Shown here: piece after piece, positions 1 to 8,651 of the stretch
Position numbering within the stretch: position 1 is the first letter of the stretch
How the letters are laid out: each line of letters starts with the position of its first letter
NCBI GenBank assembly: GCA_963832725.1
Contig: CAWHVG010000002.1
Coordinates: 310,001-374,000 of the forward strand
Direction: 5' to 3'
Source: JAEZBP01 sp963832725
Lineage (GTDB): Bacteria > Myxococcota_A > Polyangia > Polyangiales > Sandaracinaceae
Length of the DNA stretch: 64,000 nucleotides
The notes under the pieces: generated by a model
The model's input: only the letters and a program-made list of their open reading frames with translations
Databases searched by the model: none
Told to the model about the DNA's origin: nothing
Position numbers and translations under genes: made by a program

Positions 1-27
1 CGCAGCCGGGATCCTCGGCCGAAGTCT

Positions 28-2415
28 TCAGTTCACGGTAGGGCAGGCGGCGGTGAAGGGATCGATGCCGTCGTTGTCGGTGCGGCACTCGTTCAGGCCG
101 GTCAGCGGGTCGTGGTCGGGGTCGTTGATCGTCGCCGTGACCGAGTAGGTCGTGCCCGAGGTGACCGGCTCGAAGCGCAGCTCCACGACCTCGCTCGCGC
201 CGGGGAGGAGCGGGCGCATCGTCGTCACGCGGCCGGCGAAGGTGCCGTCGACGTAGAAGCTGACCGGCACGCCGGCGGGAGCGCCGGCGCGACCCTCGTT
301 GACCACGCGCACCCGGAGCAGGAGCGCGGCGCCGCACGCGCTGGTGGCGAACGAAGGATCGCGCAGCACCAGATCCGGCGCGTCGAAGAGTCCGTCCGGC
401 TGCACGTTCTGGCGGAAGTTGTTCAGCCGCGGATCGGCGAAGTTCTGCGCCTCGCGGGTGGGCAGCGTGCCGTCCTCGTTGATGTTGGTCACGTGGTAGC
501 TGTGCTCGTTCCAGATGCGGCGCGTGCGGACCCACTGGTTGTCGGGGTGGCCGAAGGCGTAGACGCCCGTCGAGGACTCCGAGCCGTCCGAGCAGGTGTG
601 GTAGGCGTAGTTGTTCTCGACGAGCACGATCTCGGCGTGGTCGTCGTTGTCGACGTCGACGACGATCGGGTACTCGGTCAGCGTGCCGCTGGTGTTGCAG
701 CGCTCGAGGTAGACGTCGCCGGTCGGTCCGCGGAAGGAGCGGAAGACCAGCTCGTCGTTGTAGAGCACCTCCGCCACGCCGTCGCCTTCGAAGTCGAAGA
801 CGCTGGAGCCGGTGGCGCGGCTCGAGGTGTCTTGGGTCTGGAAGTACCACTTGCGCGTCGCGTCGTGCTCGAAGATGACGTACGCGTAGCCGCCGGCGAG
901 CGCGATCTCGGGCTCCGGGTCGTCGTCGAAGTTGGCGATGGTGGGCGGGCCGCCGCCGGTGAGCGCGTCGCGGGTGGGCCGCGCTGCCATGACGGAGGCC
1001 ACGCGGGCGGCGACGGAGGAGTCGTCGGTCGGCGTGATCTCCACCGGTCCGGCCAGGACCGTCCCCGTCGCTCCGTCGAACACGGCCGCTTGGTGCGACT
1101 GCACGCTGGTGGCGACGATGTCGGGATCGCCGTCCAGATCCATGTCCGCCACGGCCACGTAGCCGCTCTCGCCGCTCCACATCGGGCTCTGCCAGACCAC
1201 CGATCCGTCCGCGTTCGCCACGCCGTTGATCGAGATGAGCTCGAGGTCGGGATCGTCGTCGACGTCGTAGAGCGCGGGGATGCCCGAGGTGCCCGTCAGC
1301 GACGCGATGACCTCGCCGCTGCCGTCGGACTCGACGATGTGGTTGCCGATGGCGATCTCGGCCACGCCGTCGCCGTCCATGTCCGCCACGGCGGGGCGGC
1401 CGCAGCCGACGACCGTGTCGGTGTCGAAGCGGTACAGGATGTCGCCCGTCGCCGAGAGGATGGTCAGCCGCGCGCTGCCGTAGGTCGTGCCGGGCGCGAA
1501 GGTGCAGCCGATGATCTCGGGACCGGGTGAGTCGGCGCGGATGTCGGCGATCGCGACCTCCAGCGCCGGGTTGGTCCGATAGGCCGGCGTGCTGGTCGGC
1601 CAGAGGCGCGAGCCGTCGTTGCCGTTGATGGCCCGCAGCACACCGTCGGCGCTGTAAATGGACGCGCCTCCGGTGTCGGGGCTGCCGACGCGGAAGGTGT
1701 TGAAGACGACGTCCGGGATGTCGTTCTCGTCGATCACTCCGTCGCCGTTGTCGTCGTTGAGGTTGGCGACCATCGGCGCCGACATGACCTGGTCGTGGTT
1801 GGGCATGACCGTCGCGTCGCCGCTCCAGTGCCACTCCTCGTTCAGCTCGAAGGAGCCGGTCATCGGCCGGTACTCGCACGCGGGCTGACCGGTGGCGCGG
1901 GGCAGGCAGCGGCCGATGCTCGCCTCGCAGTACTCGCCGGAGCCGCAGTCGAAGGGGCCGGCGCAGGGCGCGCCGGGGTCGACGCACGCGCCGAGGAGGC
2001 AAGCCTGACCGGCTGCGCAGCAGACGGCCGCGTCTCCTTCGCCGCACGCCGAGGCGTCGCCGCAGTCGAGCACGCACTGGTCGGCCACGCAGGCGTGGTC
2101 GGAGCCTTCGCAACACGCTCCGCCGCAGAGGCTGTCGGGGGCGCAGCATCGGTCGTTGGTGCCGCAGCGCTGGTCCGCGGTGCAGCAGGCCGTCCCGCAG
2201 CTCGAAGCCGGCGGCGCGCACACGGCGGCGTCCATGCCGGCGTCCCCTCCCGTGCGGCCGCCGTCCTGCTGGGCCTGGCAGACCCCGTCGACGCAGGATT
2301 GGCCGACCGCGCAGTCGGTGTTCGACGCGCAGGAGCCGGTGCTGGGCTCGGAGCCACCGCAGGCGGAGAGGAGGGTCAACGCAAAGAGGAACGAGGCGAG
2401 GCGCAGGGACTTCAT
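28..2415 (-). CDS. FG-GAP/VCBS repeat lipoprotein with Cys-rich N-terminus
   Basis: Predicted surface lipoprotein of 795 residues. The frame stays open upstream for another 284 codons of low-complexity shadow. I chose the ATG at 2415 because it starts a classic signal peptide with lipobox LLSAC (Cys about 19). Next comes a Cys-rich stretch (about 28-175) of short modules such as CASNTDCAVGQSC, common in myxobacterial lipoproteins. The middle holds FG-GAP/VCBS-type calcium-binding beta-propeller repeats (DMDGDGVAEIAIG, DMDLDGDPDIV). The C-terminus (about 680-770, DLVLRDPSF... VNEGRAG... FYVDG) resembles a CARDB adhesion domain. Role is inferred as extracellular binding or adhesion; no catalytic motif is seen. 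The gene is intact. Confidence 0.8.
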   Translation of the reverse strand: MKSLRLASFLFALTLLSACGGSEPSTGSCASNTDCAVGQSCVDGVCQAQQDGGRTGGDAGMDAAVCAPPASSCGTACCTADQRCGTNDRCCAPDSLCGGACCEGSDHACVADQCVLDCGDASACGEGDAAVCCAAGQACLLGACVDPGAPCAGPFDCGSGEYCEASIGRCLPRATGQPACEYRPMTGSFELNEEWHWSGDATVMPNHDQVMSAPMVANLNDDNGDGVIDENDIPDVVFNTFRVGSPDTGGASIYSADGVLRAINGNDGSRLWPTSTPAYRTNPALEVAIADIRADSPGPEIIGCTFAPGTTYGSARLTILSATGDILYRFDTDTVVGCGRPAVADMDGDGVAEIAIGNHIVESDGSGEVIASLTGTSGIPALYDVDDDPDLELISINGVANADGSVVWQSPMWSGESGYVAVADMDLDGDPDIVATSVQSHQAAVFDGATGTVLAGPVEITPTDDSSVAARVASVMAARPTRDALTGGGPPTIANFDDDPEPEIALAGGYAYVIFEHDATRKWYFQTQDTSSRATGSSVFDFEGDGVAEVLYNDELVFRSFRGPTGDVYLERCNTSGTLTEYPIVVDVDNDDHAEIVLVENNYAYHTCSDGSESSTGVYAFGHPDNQWVRTRRIWNEHSYHVTNINEDGTLPTREAQNFADPRLNNFRQNVQPDGLFDAPDLVLRDPSFATSACGAALLLRVRVVNEGRAGAPAGVPVSFYVDGTFAGRVTTMRPLLPGASEVVELRFEPVTSGTTYSVTATINDPDHDPLTGLNECRTDNDGIDPFTAACPTVN

Positions 2416-2751
2416 GGATCGCAGGATGCCGCAGGACGCCGCCTCGGGGAAACCACGCCGCACCGGACGGCATCTCGCGATCCGACCGCTTCGCTTCGCG
2501 CCATCGACGAGCCCCACGCCGCGTCGGATCAGCGCCGCCGGCCGCGCGAGGAGTCGAGGCTCATGCGCGGGGAAGGGCATTTGCGGCTCAGCCCTGGGGT
2601 CCGCGGCCGCCGGGAGCGGCTCTTCCGTCTCCGGGACGTGCGCGCGAGCGCCGGGAGCCGGTGGTCTGAAATGGGGATCGCCTTCACGGCGCCCGCGCCC
2701 CGGATCCGCGCTCGAGCGCAGGCGGACTTGACGCGCGGCGCTCGTCGCTGA
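2416..2751. other. Divergent intergenic region
   Basis: About 336 bases lie between the start codons of a minus-strand lipoprotein gene and a plus-strand TlpA-like gene, so promoters for both must be here. I see no convincing gene, terminator or operator. The open frames crossing it have low-complexity Arg/Ala/Pro translations typical of high-G+C shadows. Confidence 0.5.
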
Positions 2752-3408
2752 ATGCACAGTGCGGTGATGGGCGACGCGACGAGTCGACGATGGATACGCT
2801 TGGCGTTCGCGGTCGCGCTCGTGTTCCCGCTCGGCTGCGGGTCGGAACGAGACGCCGCTGCGCCCGTGCCTTCGAGAGAGCCGCCGACCGGCGAGCCTCT
2901 CTCCGAGCCTCGCTCCCAGCGAGGGGCGGCCCAGGTGCCCGCCCGGTCGGCGACTCCGTCCGAGGGCGCCGAGGCGGGCTTCATCGACGTCGACGCGGCG
3001 CACCTGCGCGAGCGGCTGCGGGCCGAGCCCTCGCCCTATCTGCTGGTCAACGTGTGGTCGACCTGGTGCGAGCCCTGCGTCGAAGAGATGCCGGAGCTCT
3101 TGGCGACGGCGCGCCGATACGGCTCGCGCGGTCTGGGCATCGTGCTGATCAGCGCCGACCCGCCCTCGCAGCGCGACGAGGCGCTCACGTTTCTGCGCGC
3201 GCAGCACGCGCCTCTGCCGAGCTGGATGAAGCGGGGCAGCGACGACGCGTTCATCGAGGCGCTGCATCCCGCGTGGACCGGCGCGCTGCCGGCCACCTTG
3301 CTCTTGGACCGCGAGCGGCGCGTCCGCCGCTTCATCGAAGGGCCCATCACGGGCGAGACGCTCGCCGCCGCCATCGACGAGATGCTCTCGGAAGGAGAGG
3401 GAAGATGA
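2752..3408 (+). CDS. TlpA/ResA-like thioredoxin-fold lipoprotein
   Basis: A 218-residue exported thiol-disulfide oxidoreductase. An N-terminal signal ends in lipobox PLGC (Cys 29 from the first ATG). A Pro/Ala/Glu-rich linker to about residue 75 leads into a thioredoxin fold with the TlpA-type active site WSTWCEPC (CEPC about 106-109) and the cis-Pro region near GALPATLLLDRE. TlpA/ResA proteins act in the periplasm, reducing apocytochromes or metallochaperones. The ATG at 2767 is an equally good start. Its stop overlaps the next start by four bases (ATGA), indicating translational coupling to the second thioredoxin-like gene, so the two probably act in one redox pathway. Confidence 0.85.
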   Translation: MHSAVMGDATSRRWIRLAFAVALVFPLGCGSERDAAAPVPSREPPTGEPLSEPRSQRGAAQVPARSATPSEGAEAGFIDVDAAHLRERLRAEPSPYLLVNVWSTWCEPCVEEMPELLATARRYGSRGLGIVLISADPPSQRDEALTFLRAQHAPLPSWMKRGSDDAFIEALHPAWTGALPATLLLDRERRVRRFIEGPITGETLAAAIDEMLSEGEGR

Positions 3409-4142
3409 ATCGTAGTCGATCGATCCTCGCGCTCGGCGTCGCCGCCGGGCTCGCGCTCTTCGCCGCCGCCGGCGTCGCGCAGGAGCATCCCGCGCAGGGC
3501 CATCACGGCGAGGGCCATCACGGCGAGCAGCGTCACGGCGAGCAGCATCACGGCGAGCAGCATCACGCCGAGCAGCATCACGCCGAGCAGCATCACCCGC
3601 CGCTCGCCATCGGCGCGTCGCTGCCGAGCGCGAGCCAGCGCATGCGCAACGTCGACGGCCACGAGCTCACCATCGGCTCGCTGGCCGGCCGCCGCGGCAC
3701 GCTGGTGGTCTTCACCTGCAACCACTGTCCGTGGGCGCGGGCCTGGGAGTCGCGTCTGACCGAGCTCGGCAACACCTACCGCGGCCGCGGCATCGGCGTC
3801 ATCGCCATCAACTCGAACGACCCGGCCGAGCACGCCGAGGACGGCTTCGAGCAGATGCAGGAGCGCTCCCGCACGCTCGGCATGCAGTTCCCCTACGTCG
3901 TCGACGCGACCAGCGATGTCGCGCGCGCGTTCGGGGCCACCCGCACCCCGGAGGCCTTCCTCTTCGACGCGGACAGGCACCTCGTCTACCACGGCGCCAT
4001 CGACGACAACGCCCACGAGCCGGACGCCGTGCAGCACCGCTACCTGCACGACGCGCTCGATGCGCTCCTCCACGGCCGGCCCATCGAGCCGAGCACGGTG
4101 CGCAGCATGGGCTGCACCATCAAGTTCCGCAGCGCGCACTGA
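3405..4142 (+). CDS. Exported His-rich thioredoxin/redoxin family protein (CNHC active site)
   Basis: A 245-residue protein with an N-terminal signal peptide (cleavage near AGVAQ, residue 26), then a histidine-rich spacer at about 33-65 built from five-residue HHGEQ/HHAEQ repeats. A redoxin domain follows with motif FTCNHCPWA (CNHC about 105-108). This belongs to the thioredoxin-like family in which CNxCPxA replaces CxxC. The sequence TPEAFLFD supplies the usual cis-Pro region. The start overlaps the stop of the upstream TlpA-like gene, so both are probably one operon. The His-rich repeat suggests binding of copper, nickel or zinc, and the pair may handle metal or oxidised thiols in the envelope. 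Metal binding is inference from composition only. Confidence 0.8.
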   Translation: MNRSRSILALGVAAGLALFAAAGVAQEHPAQGHHGEGHHGEQRHGEQHHGEQHHAEQHHAEQHHPPLAIGASLPSASQRMRNVDGHELTIGSLAGRRGTLVVFTCNHCPWARAWESRLTELGNTYRGRGIGVIAINSNDPAEHAEDGFEQMQERSRTLGMQFPYVVDATSDVARAFGATRTPEAFLFDADRHLVYHGAIDDNAHEPDAVQHRYLHDALDALLHGRPIEPSTVRSMGCTIKFRSAH

Positions 4143-4420
4143 AAACCCCAGCCCGCCTCCCGCCTCTCCGCGCTGCACATGCACTCGAGGTCAATCGGCA
4201 TCCCTGCCGTGTGAGACGGGGTGCCCCCTGGTCGGCGATCACGGCGGCTTACGTGCGCCGACCGTCGGCGGCGCGTGCTCCGACCGAAACCCGGCGGGGC
4301 GGTGCGCGCTGTGGCTGGATGCCGGCGGTGGCTCGGCTCGTCGGCGAGCGGGCGGGCAGCGGCCCAACCCATCTGTCGACTTCGTCGGCCAAGCCACGAA
4401 CGCTGCCGATTCGGTGAGCG

Positions 4421-4796
4421 TCATGCTTGCGTGCACACCGTGACTCGGAACGAGACCCCGTCCCCGCCGAGGATCAGGGAGAGGGATGGCGTGAACCCGT
4501 CGATCGAGACAATCTCCACCGGAGAATTCGAGTCAGTGTACTGCGGATCCAGCGAACTACTCACGCCTCCACAATCACAAACAGTGGGGTTGTCGAAGCC
4601 GATGAAGACGCAGCCCACCACTCCGCACGATGCCGTGAGAACACGAACCTCGACCCGAAGTTTCTTCGACACGCTGTTCAGCACCGTGACGGGCTGCCCC
4701 CAGGCCCCCCATCAGCGCCATCAGTGGCGGGCGGGGAACCGCAGGCGCCAGGACGGAAGCCCGAGCGGGAAGGGCGCCTCGTAGATTTGGCTTCAC
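4421..4796 (-). CDS. Small hypothetical lipoprotein, frame broken twice
   Basis: Reading from a GTG at 4796 gives a charged N-terminus and a short hydrophobic stretch. Restoring one missing G near 4749 yields a lipobox (VLAAC) followed by an Asp/Gly linker. Restoring one G in a run of six near 4709 joins it to an 87-codon frame (to 4421) with ordinary composition and six Cys (TASCGVVGCVF, NPTVCDCGG). With both repairs the length is an exact multiple of three (about 125 residues). It is divergent from the Cys-containing lipoprotein at 4843. Function unknown. The C-terminal 87 codons are more secure than the leader. A genuine pseudogene is possible. Confidence 0.45.
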
Positions 4797-4842
4797 CTAG
4801 ACCTCGACGAGGAGATTCGGAGGATGATAGTGTCCGAGCTGG

Positions 4843-5488
4843 ATGGCTAGAGTTCTTGCTCCGTTATTGGCGCTGCTCGTTTCTGCCTGCGCCAATCCTC
4901 GAGATTCAGCTTCGGACGAAGAGCCGGACATCATCACGTTCGATGCAGCCGAGTTGGCCCACGGTGCGCGCCCGTCCGCGGACGCGGCCCAGTCGAATCA
5001 ACGATGCGCGCCCGCCGCGTGCCGGCGAAGGCGAGAGCTGCACGGTCGGCGACGATTGCGAGATCGGCCTCGAGTGTCGGGATTCCATCTGCACCCGTGT
5101 TGGTGGAGACGGCCAACCGTGTCGAGCGGGCGGGACCTGCGACGCGAGCCTCGCATGCGATCTCACGACGTGTCGTCCGAGTATTCGCGCCCGCTTTTGT
5201 CACTGCATTTACGAGACCGCTACTCTGGCGCCGCTCATGCTCGAGATGGAGGTCGGGTCCTCTACGCTCGGACCGAGCCTTTCGGACACCTGCTCGCCGT
5301 GCGTCGACGTGCCTACCGGCGCAGCCGTTCCCTTTTCGATACGTCGCGCTGGCGGCGAGCTGTTGGATAGCGGGAACTTGCACATCACCTCGGACATACC
5401 CGAGTTGGGTTTCGCGTACAGCGTGAACGGGCTCATCCCGGGGCCGGTAGCGTGCGATCGCGAACCGACGGGCTTCTGCAACCTGTGA
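4843..5488 (+). CDS. Cys-rich hypothetical lipoprotein (one frameshift at 4995-4999)
   Basis: The first frame gives a signal peptide with lipobox LLVSAC and an acidic stretch (DEEPDIITFDAAEL). It then shifts to a frame with EGESCTVGDDCEIGLEC and CRAGGTCDASLACDLTTC, the short Cys modules seen in other exported proteins here. The switch lies at GAATC (4995-4999). Changing it to GATC joins the two halves in frame (about 214 residues). The C-terminal half (about 120-214) is a beta-rich region of unknown fold. Likely a surface lipoprotein; no function assigned. Whether the break is real or a sequencing error must be settled with other reads. Confidence 0.6.
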
Positions 5489-5718
5489 CCGTTTCAGCGC
5501 GTCCGCAGTAGCCGCCGGGGCGCGTTGCGCCTCTCCGGGGCGCCAGCTGCGGCTCTCTTGGCCACCTCGTCGCCACGAGCCCGAGCGTGGGCCCGTGATC
5601 CCGTCGCAGCATCGGAAGTGCTCTCAACGCGCCGCGAGACCTCGCTCGCCGCCGCCGCTCCAACGCCCTCCGGCTCAGCTCAGTCGCCAGTATGCCCGCC
5701 CTGCGCAGCGAAGGTCTC

Positions 5719-6064
5719 TCAGCTGTCGCCTGGCTGGAGGATCGTCGAGAAGCAGATCAGCGCGACGTCGACACCATCACCGGGCGGATAGGTGATCGAC
5801 GCGATGCGGTGGTGGTGGTCCTCGATGAACTGCTCCACCCGCGCGAGCCACTGCGTCCGCGTCTCCGACGCGCCGAGCCGCTGGGATCTGCTGGCACTCA
5901 TTGTACCAGTAGGACAATCCACTGCCGACCTCGCGAACAGGCAGCGGTTCGCTGGCGCGAACGGGCACCGACGGGTTCACGATTCGAACTCGCGTCCCCC
6001 GGCCGCATCCGCAGAGGATCGGTGCGAGGAGCAGGCAGACCCCGAAGACGCTCGCCAGCCTCAC
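5719..6064 (-). CDS. Small lipoprotein coupled to GH25 gene (frameshift near 5904)
   Basis: A GTG at 6064 overlaps the stop of the upstream lysozyme gene (GTGA), so the pair is translationally coupled. The N-terminus is a signal peptide with lipobox ILCGC. The frame breaks near 5904, where a run of three C follows GATC. Removing one C continues into RLGASETRTQWLARVEQF and ends with a stretch around SITYPPGDGVDVALICF. Repaired length is about 114 residues. No known domain. Coupling suggests it supports the lysozyme, for example as a lysozyme-inhibiting or anchoring lipoprotein, but that is speculation. Confidence 0.5.
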
Positions 6065-7547
6065 GAGCACTTCCGGCGGCGGCGCAGGAAGAGGAGAGCC
6101 AGCGCCGAGAGCGCCCACGCGCTGCTCGGCCGGCCGGAGCCGGCGGCGTGACAGCCGCAGCCGTGGCTCAGAGTGACGGTGGTGCCGGCGTCGCCGTTCG
6201 GCACGGCGGCGTCGGAAGAGAAGGGCACGCCCGCGTCGCTGGTCGTGAAGCCGCCGGCGTCGACGCGGGAGGGTCCGGGGCCGGCGTCGGGCATCGGCGG
6301 GATGCCCGAGTCCACGCCCGGAAGCACCTCGATGATCGCCTCGATCGTGTCGTCGGACGGGCCTCCCTGGCCGGGATCGCTGAACCAGGCCGTGCCCTCT
6401 TCGACCATGCCCAGCCGCTCGTCGTACATGCCCGGCGTGGTGTCGCCGGGGACCTTCCAGGTCCACATGAACCGATAGGTGTCGCCCGGCGCGATGGTCA
6501 TCCCGGCCGGCACGCTGGCCAAGCGGTTCGCTGCGGAATCCAGTCCGGACCGGCGAAGGGATCGTTGCGGTCGCGGGGCTGGGTGGTGGCCAAGCGCGTG
6601 TTCTCGTCCCAGGGCGCGGTGCCGCTGTTGCGCAGCTCGATCCAGGCCGAGGCCGTCTCGCCGGCGCGGATCTGCAGCGTGCCGGCGCTCGCGAGCGGGA
6701 ACGACTGGTCGACGTAGCTCGCCCCGTAGAAGGGCGTCGAGCTGCCCGCGAACGCGCGGAGCGAGGCGAGGTCGCCGTTCCAGCGGTCGCGGTCGACGTC
6801 GCGGCCGCCGCCGGCCGGTATCCCGGGCACCGGCGCGGTCACACAGCCCGAGCACGTGCCGTCCGAGTACTGCCAGATGTGCCAGTCGGTCCAGCCGCTC
6901 GGCACCGTCACGCAGCCCGACGTGTAGCCCGAGACCCAGAGCGGGAGGCTCGGGAAGGAGCTGGCGCCGGCGAGGTAGCTGCCGCCGTCCCAGAACCACG
7001 CGCCGGTGTAGATCATCGGCGGGCGACCGGTGGCGGTGGTCACGCGCGAGACCAGGTCCATCAGCGCGCTGTTGGCCGCCGAGGACGAGACGCAGCTCGA
7101 AGCCGAGCCCGAGCCGCAGGCGCCCGACGACATGTACGGGCACATGCACTCGACGTCGATCGTCACCGGCAGATCACCGTCGGTGAGGGTGCCCACCGCG
7201 TCGGCGATCGCGGCCGCCTGCGTGGCTGCGCCCACGGTCGGTCGCCAGAAGAGGTACGCGCCGCGGATCATCCCGGCCGCTCTGATGCCGGTGTAGTTGG
7301 TGTGGAAGGTCGAGTCCGAGTAGGTGCCGTCGCCGATGCGGGCGATCGCGAACTCGCGGCCCGACCCGTGCACGGCGTTCCAGTCGATGGTGCCCTGGAA
7401 CTCCGCGACGTCGACGCCCTCGACCACCGTCGTGTGGCAGACGGTCAGCGCTTCCGTGGCGGCGCCAATCTCGTCGGGCGAGACGGGCGCGCAGGAAGCG
7501 AGGACGGTGGCGAGAGCGAGGACGGCGAAGCGGCGTACGGCGGGCAT
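6061..7547 (-). CDS. GH25 lysozyme-like lipoprotein with MYXO-CTERM tail (frameshift at 6536-6540)
   Basis: Predicted cell-wall muramidase. The ATG at 7547 starts a signal peptide with lipobox LASC. A glycoside hydrolase 25 domain follows (about 40-260): GVDVAEFQG is the first acidic strand, TIDVEC carries the catalytic Asp-x-Glu, and WHIWQYSDG is a typical late motif. After it comes an Ig-like segment (about 265-385: LQIRAGETASAWIELRNSG... YRFMWTWKV) resembling the NBR1-type Ig fold. An Asp/Gly/Pro linker and a C-terminal Cys-Gly-Cys, hydrophobic helix and RRRRK follow, which is a MYXO-CTERM sorting signal. One base is missing at GAATC 6536-6540 (repair as GATCTCC on the coding strand). Repaired length is about 495 residues. 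Confidence 0.8.
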
Positions 7548-7610
7548 GGCGCGCCAAAATAGACCGCACGGGGGTCTCTCATCAACAGCTCGCGGCCTTT
7601 TCCACGTCAA

Positions 7611-8651
7611 TCAGCTCGCGGTCCGCAGCGTCTGCATCAGCACGCGGAAGCCGCGCTGGTTGACCGCCCACTGGCGGAACGCCGCGCGTCGCTCGGGCCC
7701 GATCATCCACACGCGGAGCGCCGCGCCCGAGACGTGGAATAGCCCGATCCACACCTCGACCGGCGCGCCGCCGCTCGAGGTTCCGTCCACCCGATACATG
7801 CCGGTGGGTCGGATCGGCCCCTCCCCGGCCTCGACCCCGATCTCTTCCGGATCCTTGCCCAGGGTGACGCCGTGCTGCATCAGGTGGGCCGCGACGTAGA
7901 CCATCTCGTTTCGGGCGTTCGGCTCGCGGCATTCGAGATCGAGATCGACACGAATCTGGCCCGAGAACTCTCCGCCGGGATCCTTCTGAAAAAGGTCGAG
8001 CGCCCGGTGCGTCTCGGTCCCATCCGGAACCTCCAGCGCGCGGAACGAGATCGGCGCCTCGAAGGCGATGTTGTCGAGGAGGGTACGCGTCACACGGTCC
8101 TCGACGTGCGGACGGCCGACCGGATGTTCGAGCTCGATCGAGCCGATCATGGCGCCGAAGAGGTCGGCATAGTCGCCGTAGTCGCTCCGGTGCGCGAGGC
8201 CCATCGCGACGTACGCGCGGTCGCCGTCGAAGAGGGTCGCCATCCGAACGATGTAGGGCTGACCCTGGATCGTCTGGGCGAGCAGGGCGTCGGCGAGGAC
8301 GTCCGAGATGGCCCGCATCGCCAGGATCGTCAGCTCCTGCTCGTTGGCGTACTCGACCGTGAAGTGGTTGGCGGCGAGCTCTCGCGGCAGACCAATCGCC
8401 TGCACGTGGAAGAGTGCCGGCCCCGTCCCGTAGGCCGGATCTTGCCAGCCGGCGATCGGGGTGAGCTGGACCGCGTCGACCTCGCGATCGGCGCCGGGCA
8501 GCTCGAGCGGCTCCCAGGTGCGCGGGACCATGACGCGCACGGCGAAGCTCGGATTCGCCGCCGGGGTGACGAGCCGCGTCTGGAATCGCGTCGCGCGCTC
8601 CTCTGCCGAGATGCGCTCGCCGCTCGGCAACGGGTCGTTCTGGTCGATCAT
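7611..8651 (-). CDS. T6SS-island partner protein, possible tandem PsbP/DcrB-like fold
   Basis: A 346-residue soluble protein with no signal peptide. Its ATG overlaps the stop of the DUF4150-toxin gene (ATGA), so the two are co-translated. Two halves look alike: residues about 25-185 (FAVRVMVPRTWEPLE... IGSIEL) and 195-340 (NIAFEAPISFRALEVP... MQTL). Each has an N-terminal strand motif and a late hydrophobic helix reminiscent of the Mog1p/PsbP/DcrB fold used by Eag-type T6SS chaperones. That similarity is judged by eye and is weak. From position it is the best candidate for a chaperone or immunity protein for the adjacent toxin. Intact frame. Confidence 0.6.
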   Translation of the reverse strand: MIDQNDPLPSGERISAEERATRFQTRLVTPAANPSFAVRVMVPRTWEPLELPGADREVDAVQLTPIAGWQDPAYGTGPALFHVQAIGLPRELAANHFTVEYANEQELTILAMRAISDVLADALLAQTIQGQPYIVRMATLFDGDRAYVAMGLAHRSDYGDYADLFGAMIGSIELEHPVGRPHVEDRVTRTLLDNIAFEAPISFRALEVPDGTETHRALDLFQKDPGGEFSGQIRVDLDLECREPNARNEMVYVAAHLMQHGVTLGKDPEEIGVEAGEGPIRPTGMYRVDGTSSGGAPVEVWIGLFHVSGAALRVWMIGPERRAAFRQWAVNQRGFRVLMQTLRTAS

